A stretch of 64,000 nt of DNA from Rhodoferax sp. (GCF_030697375.1 NZ_JAUYQD010000033.1:62001-126000); one strand, 5' to 3'. Shown: positions 43,501 to 51,579, numbered from the stretch's first letter. Notes: generated by a model from the letters alone, not told the origin. A program made the numbers and translations.

Positions 43501-44102
43501 ACAAACCGGGCGGCCAGCCCTACGTTGCGCAGCAGTTGCACCAGCAGCCAGGCGGAATCGCGGCAGGAGCCCGAGCCCAGCTTGAGCGTCTCGTCGGGCG
43601 TTTGCACGCCGGGCTCCATGCGGATGGTGTAGCTGATGGCGTGGTGCACCATCTGGTTGACGTCCACCAGAAAATCGATGCTGCGGCGCTTTTTGCGGTC
43701 AATGCGGGCCAGGCAGGCCTTGAGGCGCTTGGTCAGCGGGTCGGCGGCCAGGTAGGGCGCCAGCTCCTGTTTGAGCAGGTTGTCGTATTTGAACGGAAAC
43801 TTCTCGGCGCTGGGCTCCAGGAAGAAGTCGAAGGGGTTGTACACCGCCATCTCCACCACCAGATCGACGGTGACTTTGAACTCGCGGGTTTTTTCTGGAA
43901 ACACCAGGCGCGCCTGGTAGTTGGCAAAGGGGTCTTGCTGCCAGTTGACGAAGTGGGTGGCGGGCTCGATCTTCAGCGAATACGACACCACCTTGCTGCG
44001 GCAGTGGGGTGCGGGGCGCAGGCGTATGACCTGCGGGCCCAGATTGACCGGGCGGTCGTATTTATAGTGAGTTACGTGGCTTAACGCAGCGTGGATCGAC
44101 AT
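40584..44102 (-). CDS. Large transglutaminase-DUF2126 (predicted amidoligase) protein
   Basis: A 1172-residue protein starting MSIHAALSHVTHYKYDRPVN. The N-terminal 300 residues are a transglutaminase domain with catalytic Cys180 (LGSGSCRDSAWL), His229 (DLHAWCEVYLPGAGW) and Asp245 (LDATSG). The remainder is DUF2126, with VRLTMGGEPTFVAVDD, HFGQGKWYPGEQLPRW, DGRHTGTGGGNHFVMGG and FEMPPHPHMSSVQQLLLRAL; published comparative genomics places this region in the glutamine-synthetase-like carboxylate-amine ligase group. An 80-codon upstream extension of the frame is not conserved-looking and runs antisense to the start of comEC. It is divergent from comEC (147 bases shared). It belongs with the ATP-grasp/alpha-E genes on either side. 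Confidence 0.92.
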   Translation of the reverse strand: MSIHAALSHVTHYKYDRPVNLGPQVIRLRPAPHCRSKVVSYSLKIEPATHFVNWQQDPFANYQARLVFPEKTREFKVTVDLVVEMAVYNPFDFFLEPSAEKFPFKYDNLLKQELAPYLAADPLTKRLKACLARIDRKKRRSIDFLVDVNQMVHHAISYTIRMEPGVQTPDETLKLGSGSCRDSAWLLVQLLRNVGLAARFVSGYLIQLKSDVKSLDGPSGTEVDFTDLHAWCEVYLPGAGWVGLDATSGLLAGEGHIPLACTPQPSGAAPIEGGMDKCEVAFEHHMAVTRIFESPRVTKPYTPEQWADVMALGDAVDAELEAGDVRLTMGGEPTFVAVDDRDAGEWNTDALGPTKRGFATALVHKLREEYGQGGFLHFGQGKWYPGEQLPRWALNIYWRADQEPVWANPALFTDERAPTHYTSEDAKRFTQTLAGKLGVTDRFMQTAYEDTWYYLWRERRLPVNVDPFNSKLDDEMERARLRRVFTQKLDAVVGYVLPVKPFDGPRLPGQKLESGPAGPVWSTGAWFLRDERMYLMPGDSPMGLRLPLDSLPWVSEADYPYLIEKDPSAPVEGLPAHGTLAARYVPSPTPYLSDVAASAAAPVQTTPTLQSVAFSAARQTAAHAQSAAQTEPNDFARVPSPQESAHWVTRTALCVEVRDPRRASGPKAEAIGEKSGVLYIFMPPLEKLEDYLDLLAAIEATAEELQMQLVLEGYPPPRDPRLKLLQVTPDPGVIEVNIHPVANWKELVYNTEFLYNAAFESRLSAEKFMTDGRHTGTGGGNHFVMGGATPADSPFLRKPELLASLLLYWHNHPALSYLFSGMFVGPTSQAPRVDEARNDQLYELEIAIEQIYANRELHGQSMPPWLVDRSLRNILIDATGNTHRSEFSIDKMYSPDSATGRLGLLELRAFEMPPHPHMSSVQQLLLRALVARFWKAPYKAPATRWGTELHDRFMLPTFIQQDFDDVMQDMRSAGYAFDSSWFAPHYEFRFPMVGAVKSSGMELTLRNALEPWHVMGEEGAPGGTARYVDSSLERIEVRVTGMNESRYVITCNGQALPMQCTGTTGEYVAGVRYKAWNPPSSLHPSIGIHAPLTFDIVDTWMKRSVGGCQYHVTHPGGLSYDTFPVNSYEAESRRLSRFSAMGHTPGVMHIPPATIHVAGSREFPFTRDLRRS

Positions 44103-44249
44103 GGGCTGATCTCGGTTGTTCTTCAAGGGAAACGCCAAAGCGGCTTTGCGCCACCGTGGCCACATACTAGCAACTGTGCTGCTCAGTGCCCCCCAAGCAA
44201 GTCCCGCGCCACAGGCTGGTATTGCCTGCGGGCCGGGTAGCATGGGGCC

Positions 44250-46667
44250 ATGCACATGGTGTTTACGCTCCCCATTGGTCTGGCCCGAACCGGCTTTGTA
44301 GCCTTGCTCGGCACGGTGCTGGGGGCCGCTTTGCAGCTGCAACAGGAAGCGTTGTGGCAGGGCTGGGTTTATGCATCATTTGTGCCTCTAGCCCTTATAG
44401 GGTATGCGCAAGCAGCTACTAAAAATATAGCAAAAGTGGGGCAAATCGCAGGGGTGGTGCTGTGCACGGCCCTGCTGGGTTTGGGCGCCACAGGCCTGCG
44501 CGCTGCCTGGTTTGCGGGCAATGCACTCAACCCGGCGCTGGAGGGGCGCGACCTGCGGGTCACGGGTGTTGTCACCGATATGCCGCAGCGCAGCGACGCA
44601 GGTTTGCGGTTTCGCCTGGACGTGGAGTCCGCCACGCTGGACGGCCAAGCCACCACCGTGCCGCCCCGCATCAATGTGGGTTGGTACGGCGGTGTTTACC
44701 CCAGCGGGAGCGAGTTGGCCGGCCTGCAACGCCAGCCTGGCAAGGTGCAAGCCGGTGAGCGTTGGCAAATGACCTTGCGCCTGAAGGCACCCCACGGCAG
44801 CAGCAATCCCCATGGGTTTGACTACGAACTGTGGATGTGGGAGCAGGGCGTGCAGGCCAGCGCCTATGTGCGCGCCGGCCCGCACGACCCAACGCCCCAG
44901 CGCCTGGCGCAAACCTGGCGGCACCCGGTGGCGCTGGCCCGCCAGACAGTGCGTGAACGCATCAGCGCCCAGGTCGCAGACCGGCAGACGGCGGGCATGA
45001 TCGCCGCGCTGGTGGTGGGCGACCAAAACGCGATTGAACGCGTGGATTGGGACGTGTTCCGTGCCACCGGCGTGGCCCACCTGGTCAGCATCTCAGGGTT
45101 GCACATAACGATGTTCGCGTGGGGGGCGGCGCTGCTGGTGGGCTGGCTGTGGAGCCGCTCCATGCGCCTGTGTCTGGCGGTGCCGGCGCCCAGTGCGGCG
45201 CTGGCGGGCGGCGTGCTGCTGGCCACGGCCTATGCCCTGTTTTCCGGCTGGGGCGTGCCGGCGCAACGCACCTGCGTGATGCTGGCCACTGTGGCGCTCT
45301 TACGCCTGGCAGGCGCCCGCTGGCCCTGGCCGCAGGTGTGGATGCTGGCCTGTGCGGTGGTGGTGGCCATCGACCCGTGGGCCTTGTTGCAGCCTGGGTT
45401 CTGGTTGAGTTTTGTCGCAGTAGGTGTACTGTTTGCTACTGATTTAGGAGCTGCTAACGCAGATTCCACGGGGGCTAGAGGCCATATTGCCTCTATGTTC
45501 CGGCAGCAATGGGTGATCACGGTGGCTTTAACGCCGTTGACGCTGCTGCTGTTTGGGCAGGTGTCGGTTGTGGGCTTGGTGGCCAACGCGCTGGCCATTC
45601 CCTGGGTGACGCTGGTGGTGACGCCGCTGGCCATGCTGGGTGTGGTGGTCCCTGGGGTGTGGGACGGGGCGGCCGGGGCGATTGGGCTGCTGCTGGTGTG
45701 GTTGCAGTGGCTGGCTTCATTTTCTTGGGCCTCGGTTTCGGTGGCCATGCCACCGCTGTGGGCTGGCATGGCTGGCGCTGTGGGTGGGCTGGTGCTGGTG
45801 TTCCCCTGGTCCTGGCGCTTGCGCATGCTGGGTGTGCCTTTGCTGTTGCCGGTTTTGCTGTGGCAGGCGCCACTGCCGGCGCTGGGCCAATTTGAGTTGC
45901 TGGCGGCCGACATCGGCCAAGGCAATGCCGTGCTGGTGCGCACCGCCCACCACGCTTTGCTGTTTGATACCGGGCCGCGCTACAGCCTGGAGAGTGATGC
46001 CGGGCACCGGGTGCTGGTGCCCCTGCTGCAGGCCCTGCACACCCGGCTGGACCGGGTTGTTTTGAGCCACCGCGATATGGACCACGTGGGCGGCGCGCCC
46101 GCGGTGCTGGCCATGCAGCCGCAGGCCGAATTGTTGAGCTCCATCGAGGCGGAGAACGTGCTCCAAGCCCTGCGCCCGGCGCAGCGCTGTGTGGCCGGGC
46201 AGCACTGGGATTGGGACGGCGTGGCTTTTGACGTGCTGCACCCGACGGAGCAAGACTACGCTGGCCACCCCAAGCCGAACGCCCTGAGTTGCACCTTGCG
46301 CATTTCCAACGGCACCCAGACGGCCTTGCTGGCGGGCGATATCGAAAAGGAGCAAGAAGCGCGCTTGGTGGCACAAGGCGCGCCTATCCGGGCAGACCTG
46401 CTGCTGGTGCCGCACCATGGCAGCAAAACCTCCAGCAGTGCGGTGTTTCTGGACGCGGTACAGCCGCAGATTGCGCTGGTGCAGTCGGGTTACCGCAACC
46501 GCTTTGGCCATCCGGTACCGTCTGTTTTGGTGCGGTATACCGAGCGTGGCATTCGCGTGGTCGATTCGCCCCATTGTGGTGCTGCGACCTGGCAGTCCAG
46601 CCAGCCCAAGGCCGTGCAATGCCAACGGGTGGACGCGCTGCGCTATTGGAATCACCGCGTGCCTTAG
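44250..46667 (+). CDS. comEC: DNA internalization competence protein ComEC/Rec2
   Basis: Inner-membrane channel for single-stranded DNA uptake, 805 residues: N-terminal DUF4131-like part, central competence domain with GDQNAIERVDWDVFRATGVAHLVSISGLHITMFAW-type motif (DVFRATGVAHLVSISGLHI at its core), multiple membrane helices, and a C-terminal MBL-like domain (ADIGQGNAVLV, LLFDTGPRYS, SHRDMDHVGG, LLVPHHGSKTSSS). Two stretches, PLALIGYAQAATKNIAKV (about residues 46-63) and ATDLGAANADSTGARGHIA (about 397-415), are encoded by opposite-facing copies of the dispersed palindromic repeat, without breaking the frame. Both fall in membrane-loop areas. Confidence 0.94.
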   Translation: MHMVFTLPIGLARTGFVALLGTVLGAALQLQQEALWQGWVYASFVPLALIGYAQAATKNIAKVGQIAGVVLCTALLGLGATGLRAAWFAGNALNPALEGRDLRVTGVVTDMPQRSDAGLRFRLDVESATLDGQATTVPPRINVGWYGGVYPSGSELAGLQRQPGKVQAGERWQMTLRLKAPHGSSNPHGFDYELWMWEQGVQASAYVRAGPHDPTPQRLAQTWRHPVALARQTVRERISAQVADRQTAGMIAALVVGDQNAIERVDWDVFRATGVAHLVSISGLHITMFAWGAALLVGWLWSRSMRLCLAVPAPSAALAGGVLLATAYALFSGWGVPAQRTCVMLATVALLRLAGARWPWPQVWMLACAVVVAIDPWALLQPGFWLSFVAVGVLFATDLGAANADSTGARGHIASMFRQQWVITVALTPLTLLLFGQVSVVGLVANALAIPWVTLVVTPLAMLGVVVPGVWDGAAGAIGLLLVWLQWLASFSWASVSVAMPPLWAGMAGAVGGLVLVFPWSWRLRMLGVPLLLPVLLWQAPLPALGQFELLAADIGQGNAVLVRTAHHALLFDTGPRYSLESDAGHRVLVPLLQALHTRLDRVVLSHRDMDHVGGAPAVLAMQPQAELLSSIEAENVLQALRPAQRCVAGQHWDWDGVAFDVLHPTEQDYAGHPKPNALSCTLRISNGTQTALLAGDIEKEQEARLVAQGAPIRADLLLVPHHGSKTSSSAVFLDAVQPQIALVQSGYRNRFGHPVPSVLVRYTERGIRVVDSPHCGAATWQSSQPKAVQCQRVDALRYWNHRVP
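44384..44433 (+). repeat. Dispersed palindromic repeat, first copy in comEC
   Basis: gcctctagcccttatagg, tatgcgcaagc, then agctact-aaaaat-atagcaa: same order as the copy at 32411. Translated in frame as part of ComEC. Confidence 0.8.
45433..45483 (-). repeat. Dispersed palindromic repeat, second copy in comEC (inverted)
   Basis: ttgctact-gattt-aggagctgc, taacgcagattccacg, then ggggctagaggc. It faces opposite to the first comEC copy and is also translated in frame. Confidence 0.8.
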
Positions 46668-46685
46668 CCCCAAAAAATCTCTTTC

Positions 46686-46727
46686 ATGTGTTGGAAATAC
46701 CCGACACCACGGTGTTTTTGGCGGTGA
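46686..46727 (+). CDS. Possible 13-residue Trp-containing leader peptide of tnaA
   Basis: An ATG-initiated ORF reading MCWKYPTPRCFWR then TGA lies 38 bases ahead of the tryptophanase ATG and 18 bases after comEC. It has two Trp codons. In E. coli the TnaC leader, with an essential Trp, senses tryptophan and controls tnaA by attenuation. No clear ribosome-binding site precedes this ORF and no Pro codon ends it, so translation is unproven and it could be chance. Confidence 0.25.
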   Translation: MCWKYPTPRCFWR

Positions 46728-46765
46728 TAACTTCCACCACTTCACGCAACTACCACCGAGACACC

Positions 46766-48136
46766 ATGCCCAAAACCCTGATTGAACCCTTCCGCATCAA
46801 GAGCATCGAACCCATCCGCATGACCTCGCGCGAAGAGCGTGTGCAACTGCTGGAGACTGCCAAACTCAACGTTTTCAAACTACGTGCCGAAGACGTGCTG
46901 ATCGACTGGCTGACCGACTCCGGCACCGGCGCCATGTCCTCCAAGCAGTGGGGCGCCATCATGGAAGGCGACGAGAGCTACGCCGGCGCGCGCAGCTTTT
47001 ACCGCCTGGAAGCCGTCATACAAGACATCACCGGCATGCAGTTCTTTGTGCCCACGCACCAAGGCCGTGCCGCGGAAAAAGTGCTGTTCACCGCCGTCTG
47101 CAAAAAAGGCGATGTGGTGCCCAACAACTGCCACTTCGACACCACCCGCGCCAACCTGGAATACCTGGGGATTGAAGCGCTGGACCTGGTCATTGCCGAA
47201 GGCCTGCAGCCCGCGCTGATCTACCCGTTCAAGGGCAATATCGATTTGGCACGGGTTGAGGCCTTGCTGAAAGAGCAGGGCGAGCGCATCCCCTTTGGCA
47301 TGCTTACCGTGACCAATAACACCGGGGGCGGACAGCCCGTGTCCATGGCCAATATCCGCGCCTACGCGGCCCTGCTCAAGAGGTATGGCAAACCCTTCAT
47401 CCTGGACGTGTGCCGCTTCTCGGAAAACGCCATGTTCATCAAGATGCGCGAGCCCGGCTTTGAGAACACCTCCATCAAAGACATCGTCAAGGAAATGTTC
47501 TCCTACTGCGACGGCTGCACCATGAGCGCCAAGAAGGACGGCATGGTCAACATCGGCGGCTTCATCGTGCTGCGCAGCGAAGAGTGGATGGACGCGGTGC
47601 GCAACGTGCTCATCATGACCGAAGGCTTCCCCACCTACGGCGGCCTGGCCGGGCGCGACCTGGAAGCGCTGGCCGTGGGGCTGGTGGAGGGCATGGACGA
47701 AGATTACCTGCGCTACCGCCTGCGCACCGCCGAATACCTGGGCGAGCGGCTGGAAGCCTCCGGCGTCGGCTTCGTCAAACCCACCGGCGGCCATGCGGTG
47801 TACATCGACGCCCGCACCGTGCTGCCGAACATGCCCGTGGAACACTACCCGGCCTGGGCCTTGTGCAACGCCTTGTACCTGGAAGGCGGCATTCGCGGAG
47901 TGGAAATCGGCTCGGTCATGTTTGGCAAACGCCTGGCGAACGGAGTCGAGACCTACCACAGCATGGAGCTGGTCCGCCTGGCTTTCCCCCGGCGCATGTA
48001 CACCCAGTCGCACTTTGACTATGCGGCGGAGGTGATCGACGAAGTGAAGCAAAAAGCCGCCAGCATCCGGGGGGTGAAGATCACCAAGCAGCCGCAGTAT
48101 TTGCGGCACTTTACTTGTGAGTGTGCTTGGGTTTAG
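46766..48136 (+). CDS. tnaA: Tryptophanase (tyrosine phenol-lyase family)
   Basis: PLP beta-eliminating lyase of 456 residues; splits tryptophan to indole, pyruvate and ammonia. Family motifs: PFRIKSIEPIRMTSREER, LTDSGTGAMSSKQW, PTHQGRAAEK, NTGGGQPVSMAN, CRFSENAMFIK and the PLP-lysine segment MSAKKDGMVNIGG (Lys257). At positions that separate the two family activities it is tryptophanase-like: Asp125 in HFDTT (Thr in tyrosine phenol-lyase), Ile in RGVEIGSV (Arg there), and His448 in LRHFT (Phe there). Substrate is thus inferred, not proven. No tnaB permease gene follows. The only upstream space is 98 bases after comEC. Confidence 0.88.
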   Translation: MPKTLIEPFRIKSIEPIRMTSREERVQLLETAKLNVFKLRAEDVLIDWLTDSGTGAMSSKQWGAIMEGDESYAGARSFYRLEAVIQDITGMQFFVPTHQGRAAEKVLFTAVCKKGDVVPNNCHFDTTRANLEYLGIEALDLVIAEGLQPALIYPFKGNIDLARVEALLKEQGERIPFGMLTVTNNTGGGQPVSMANIRAYAALLKRYGKPFILDVCRFSENAMFIKMREPGFENTSIKDIVKEMFSYCDGCTMSAKKDGMVNIGGFIVLRSEEWMDAVRNVLIMTEGFPTYGGLAGRDLEALAVGLVEGMDEDYLRYRLRTAEYLGERLEASGVGFVKPTGGHAVYIDARTVLPNMPVEHYPAWALCNALYLEGGIRGVEIGSVMFGKRLANGVETYHSMELVRLAFPRRMYTQSHFDYAAEVIDEVKQKAASIRGVKITKQPQYLRHFTCECAWV

Positions 48137-48430
48137 CCTGAGTGAACGAGCGCCGGAGTCTGGAAGTAGACCAGACACCGGCGTGGTGGCTACTGATTTC
48201 AAACCACTTTTTCATCCCGCATTGCTGAGCGATTGCTGGTACTTCTACCAGTGGTTGAAAGGCTGGATGGGGCCAGTTGCTGACAATGGGTTGCGTCCGC
48301 TTTGTGGATGGCAATCCGTAAACATTGCACTGCTGGATACGCATATGGCTGCTACTTAAAGTCACTCAACCATAGGGGGGGAATCTGAAATCAAAGCCCT
48401 CTGCGCTGAGCAGGCTTCCTCGGCTCGTAG
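48137..48430. other. Convergent gap of 294 bases, no gene recognised
   Basis: Lies between tnaA and the AbiJ-like gene. It holds only short unconvincing ORFs. An imperfect inverted pair (tttcaaaccact near 48197, agtggttgaaa near 48251) is present, with a loop of about 42 bases, too weak for a confident structure. Possibly the left edge of an inserted segment. Confidence 0.5.
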
Positions 48431-49501
48431 CTAGAGGCGGTTAATCAAGCTCTTGACCCACGACATGCAGAACTCAATGGTGTGGTTAATCTGCTGCGGA
48501 CTGAAATTCGGCATACTCTTGGAGCCAGGACCGTGTCCAAGGTCATTTCGCACGTCGCTGTAAAAGCGCTGCATGGACTGCCGCTCCCACCCTTGGATTA
48601 ACGCTCCGTTCGCCTTACTCTCAAGGTGGTTTAAGTAGTCGGACACACCCTTCTCATCGCCCGTGCTCCATTCCTTGATGTCGCAAATTATCTTGATCGT
48701 GCTTTCGAGAGCTTTGGCGGCATAGAACGATGGATCGCGGCCACCGGTGTCTCGACGGTCTATAGCTTCGGCCATGTCAATGCTGACGTTCTTCCAGGTA
48801 ACGTCCTTCACGAGCAGCCAGAACGGCTGCTCTATCTGATTCTGTATTTGCTCGTCCTGGGTGACCTGGATATACCCATTGTGATAGTGCAGCTTCATGT
48901 CCGCTTGCTTAAAGCGCTCATTCAATTCATCAATGTTTGTTCTAAAGTAGGTGTTCATTAACAGGTTCCGCTGTTTTAGGACGTCGACACCCAATCCTGG
49001 CACGCGAATACCGGCTACTCGTATCCGCCCGTTAGGATCGCCGAATGCTGCCTGCTGAAGTGCCTTGGGCAAGCTTGCGTTCTCAGCTTCCACCTGATTC
49101 TCCCGTGTGCGGAATGCCAGTTCAATAAAACTGAGACGCCGTTTGACAAAGACATCGGCATCCATGCGCCCTGGGTCGAATTGCAAGTTAAGCCACTGCT
49201 CGACCACGTAGTTCATTTCGTGCCAGCCAGAATTGTTAAATGGCTTGCCCATCCACTCAGTCTTGTAAGAGTAATAAATGGGCGAAAGTTCTTTGACCCC
49301 GATTTCCATCGATATACGGTCGTGAATGTCGGTCCAGATCTTCTTGACGCTCTCATCAACCTTTTTGTTATACCCGTAGTATTTCCAGATCTGCTCGTTG
49401 ATGATCCGGTACGCCTGAACAAAGAGCGCGGATTCCCTTTGCCCGAAAGAGTTAAACATCGGGCGGCTGTCGTATCTGCGAAAGAAGAGGTCAGTGAGCA
49501 T
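48431..49501 (-). CDS. AbiJ-like HEPN-domain protein (candidate abortive-infection protein)
   Basis: A 356-residue protein. The N-terminus MLTDLFFRRYDSRPMFNSFG with QAYRIINEQIWKYYGYN resembles the AbiJ N-terminal domain 4 family. The C-terminal 120 residues are helical (AAKALESTIKIICDIKEWS) and end with RFYSDVRNDLGHGPG, in which Arg318-x4-His323 fits the catalytic RX4-6H motif of HEPN ribonucleases. Proteins of this build are associated with phage defence through RNA cleavage. GGAG lies 11 bases before the ATG. Base composition looks less GC-rich than in neighbours, and it is flanked by two gene-poor stretches, as for an accessory insertion. Target and trigger unknown. Confidence 0.72.
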   Translation of the reverse strand: MLTDLFFRRYDSRPMFNSFGQRESALFVQAYRIINEQIWKYYGYNKKVDESVKKIWTDIHDRISMEIGVKELSPIYYSYKTEWMGKPFNNSGWHEMNYVVEQWLNLQFDPGRMDADVFVKRRLSFIELAFRTRENQVEAENASLPKALQQAAFGDPNGRIRVAGIRVPGLGVDVLKQRNLLMNTYFRTNIDELNERFKQADMKLHYHNGYIQVTQDEQIQNQIEQPFWLLVKDVTWKNVSIDMAEAIDRRDTGGRDPSFYAAKALESTIKIICDIKEWSTGDEKGVSDYLNHLESKANGALIQGWERQSMQRFYSDVRNDLGHGPGSKSMPNFSPQQINHTIEFCMSWVKSLINRL

Positions 49502-50106
49502 TACTATATTTTCTCCATGCGAGGCCAGTCAGGTCGGCTATCGCCGATCGTTTTGTGCTGCTCAGTATGAGCGATAAAGGTTGGACAGTGTGAGTCCGCT
49601 GTGTGACCGCCAAATGCAGCAATCGCTGTTAAAGAGCCGCCCGCGACCAAATTCCGATTTTCAATAGTAAACGCCCGCTTTGTAGAAATCGACCTGGCGA
49701 AGGTCTGCGCATCGAGCATGAATCCACAATAGCGGCCCCTAGTCATCACCTGATGTCTACTCCTGCGGTGTGGGCACCCCGTTTGCTGACAATGGCTGCG
49801 CGTAGGATCGTGTGCGTGAATTTCGGCTTTCGGTATGTGATTCAGATGTCAGCTATGACTGCAATGGGTCGAGTGCGGAAAAAGGGCGATTTCATACCAG
49901 CGTCCACACCCGTTCGCAGCCCAACTGCCCCAACGTTGTGACGCCCCCTTCAGGCCAGGTAACGCAGATAAAGTTCGCCCTGTATTCGCAGCGCGCAATC
50001 CTCCTTAAGATGTAGGCAGCTGAAGTGGTGTTGCGCCTGTCAGTGGCAGGCATCACCCTAGGTTGGCCCAAAGCTTGCTAAGCTACAAACAGGAGAATCG
50101 TTGTTT
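49502..50106. other. 605-base stretch without a recognised gene
   Basis: Contains an 81-codon minus-strand ORF (49504-49749; begins MMTRGRYCGFMLDAQ) that ends two bases before the AbiJ-like ATG, with no recognisable domain and a doubtful start; it might be an untranslated leader or a decayed gene. 49750-50090 shows mixed composition and no ORF of note. The last part should hold the promoter of the ATP-grasp gene, and AGGAGA at 50091-50096 is its ribosome site. Probably an accessory/core boundary. Confidence 0.5.
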
Positions 50107-51564
50107 ATGCAAAAGTTTGACGAGATGTACACCCAGCTCCCCTACGCGTTCTTTACGCAAGGGGGGCAGATCCGCGACCATTACAAAATCTACGACGAAT
50201 GGCTGGCGCGCCAACCCGGCGACATGATGGCCAAGCGGCGCGAAGAGGCGGAGATGATCTTCCGCCGTGTGGGCATCACCTTTGCGGTGTACGGCGAGAA
50301 GGACGAGGATGGCGCGGGCACCGAGCGTCTCATTCCCTTTGACCTGATTCCCCGCATCATCCCGGCGCACGAGTGGGGCAGCATGGAAAAAGGGCTGGTG
50401 CAGCGGGTCACGGCGCTCAACCGCTTCATCCACGACATCTACCACGACCAGGACATTCTCAAAGCCGGCATCGTGCCGCGCGAGCAGATTGAGAACAACG
50501 CCCAGTTCCGCCCCGAGATGATGGGTGTGGACGTGCCCAACAACATCTATTCCCAAATCTCCGGCATCGACATCGTGCGGGCGCCGGATGCCCAGGGCAA
50601 GGGCGAGTACTACGTGCTGGAAGACAACCTGCGCGTGCCCAGCGGGGTGAGTTACATGCTGGAAGACCGCAAGATGATGATGCGGCTGTTCCCTGAACTG
50701 TTCAACGCGCACCGTGTCGCTCCAATCGCCCACTACCCGGACCTGTTGCTGGAAACCCTGCGTGCCAGCAGCCCGCACACCACGGCCGAGCCGACCGTGG
50801 TGGTGCTGACACCCGGCATGTACAACAGCGCGTATTTTGAACACGCGTTTTTGGCCCAGCAGATGGGCGTGGAGTTGGTCGAAGGGCAAGACCTGTTTGT
50901 CAAAGACAATTTTTGCTACATGCGCACCACGCGTGGCCCCAAGCGTGTGGACGTGATCTACCGCCGCGTGGACGATGACTTTCTGGACCCGCTGGTGTTC
51001 CGCCCCAGCTCCACCCTGGGGTGTGCCGGTTTGCTGGATGTGTACCGGGCAGGCCATGTGACCATTTGCAACGCGGTGGGCACCGGCATTGCGGACGACA
51101 AGTCCATCTACCCCTATGTGCCCAAGATGATCGAGTTCTACCTGGGTGAGAAGCCCATTTTGAACAACGTGCCTACCTATATGTGCCGCAACAAGGACGA
51201 CCTGGCCTACACCTTGGCCAACCTGAAAGACTTGGTGGTGAAAGAGGTGCACGGGGCGGGCGGCTACGGCATGCTGGTGGGGCCGGCCTCCACCAAGGCC
51301 GAGATCGAGGATTTCCGCAAGGCCGTGCTGGCCAACCCCAGTGGTTATATCGCCCAGCCCACGCTGAGCCTGTCGAGCTGTCCGACCTTTGTGGAAAGTG
51401 GTATTGCCCCGCGCCACATCGATTTGCGTCCCTATGTGCTGAGTGGAAAAGAAGTGCAAATGGTGCCCGGCGGCCTGACCCGCGTGGCCTTGAAGGACGG
51501 CTCCCTGGTGGTGAATTCCTCTCAGGGCGGTGGTACCAAAGACACCTGGATATTGGAAGTCTGA
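50107..51564 (+). CDS. Circularly permuted ATP-grasp protein (COG2308 type)
   Basis: A 485-residue predicted carboxylate-amine ligase. MQKFDEMYTQLPYAFF opens it; key segments are RIIPAHEWGSMEKGLVQRV, YYVLEDNLRVPSGVSYMLED, LTPGMYNSAYFEHAFLAQQM, YRRVDDDFLDPLVFRPSSTLG, and the Gly-rich nucleotide loop VVKEVHGAGGYGMLVGP, then HIDLRPYVL and VPGGLTRVAL. All the expected ATP-grasp elements are intact, unlike the fused paralogue at 33448. AGGAGA lies 10 bases before this ATG; an in-frame TTG six bases upstream is an alternative start. The alpha-E gene follows by 15 bases. Confidence 0.93.
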   Translation: MQKFDEMYTQLPYAFFTQGGQIRDHYKIYDEWLARQPGDMMAKRREEAEMIFRRVGITFAVYGEKDEDGAGTERLIPFDLIPRIIPAHEWGSMEKGLVQRVTALNRFIHDIYHDQDILKAGIVPREQIENNAQFRPEMMGVDVPNNIYSQISGIDIVRAPDAQGKGEYYVLEDNLRVPSGVSYMLEDRKMMMRLFPELFNAHRVAPIAHYPDLLLETLRASSPHTTAEPTVVVLTPGMYNSAYFEHAFLAQQMGVELVEGQDLFVKDNFCYMRTTRGPKRVDVIYRRVDDDFLDPLVFRPSSTLGCAGLLDVYRAGHVTICNAVGTGIADDKSIYPYVPKMIEFYLGEKPILNNVPTYMCRNKDDLAYTLANLKDLVVKEVHGAGGYGMLVGPASTKAEIEDFRKAVLANPSGYIAQPTLSLSSCPTFVESGIAPRHIDLRPYVLSGKEVQMVPGGLTRVALKDGSLVVNSSQGGGTKDTWILEV

Positions 51565-51579
51565 AACTAAGGGGAAACT

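Noticed and set aside
41454..44084. 876-codon plus-strand ORF antisense to the DUF2126 gene.
   Set aside because: Antisense shadow of a GC-rich gene; the minus-strand product is clearly conserved.
46704..46719. acacc-ac-ggtgt hairpin plus T run as a comEC terminator.
   Set aside because: The stem is only five pairs with a two-base loop, and the same bases form the possible leader ORF.
48331..48357. ggatacgcatatggctgctac as another dispersed repeat.
   Set aside because: Only scattered words match; the hairpin core and outer arm are missing.
48117..48359. 80-codon plus-strand ORF after tnaA.
   Set aside because: No ribosome site, no recognisable domain, overlaps the tnaA end.
50083..51459. 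458-codon minus-strand ORF antisense to the ATP-grasp gene.
   Set aside because: Shadow frame; His/Val/Gly-rich translation without domain features.
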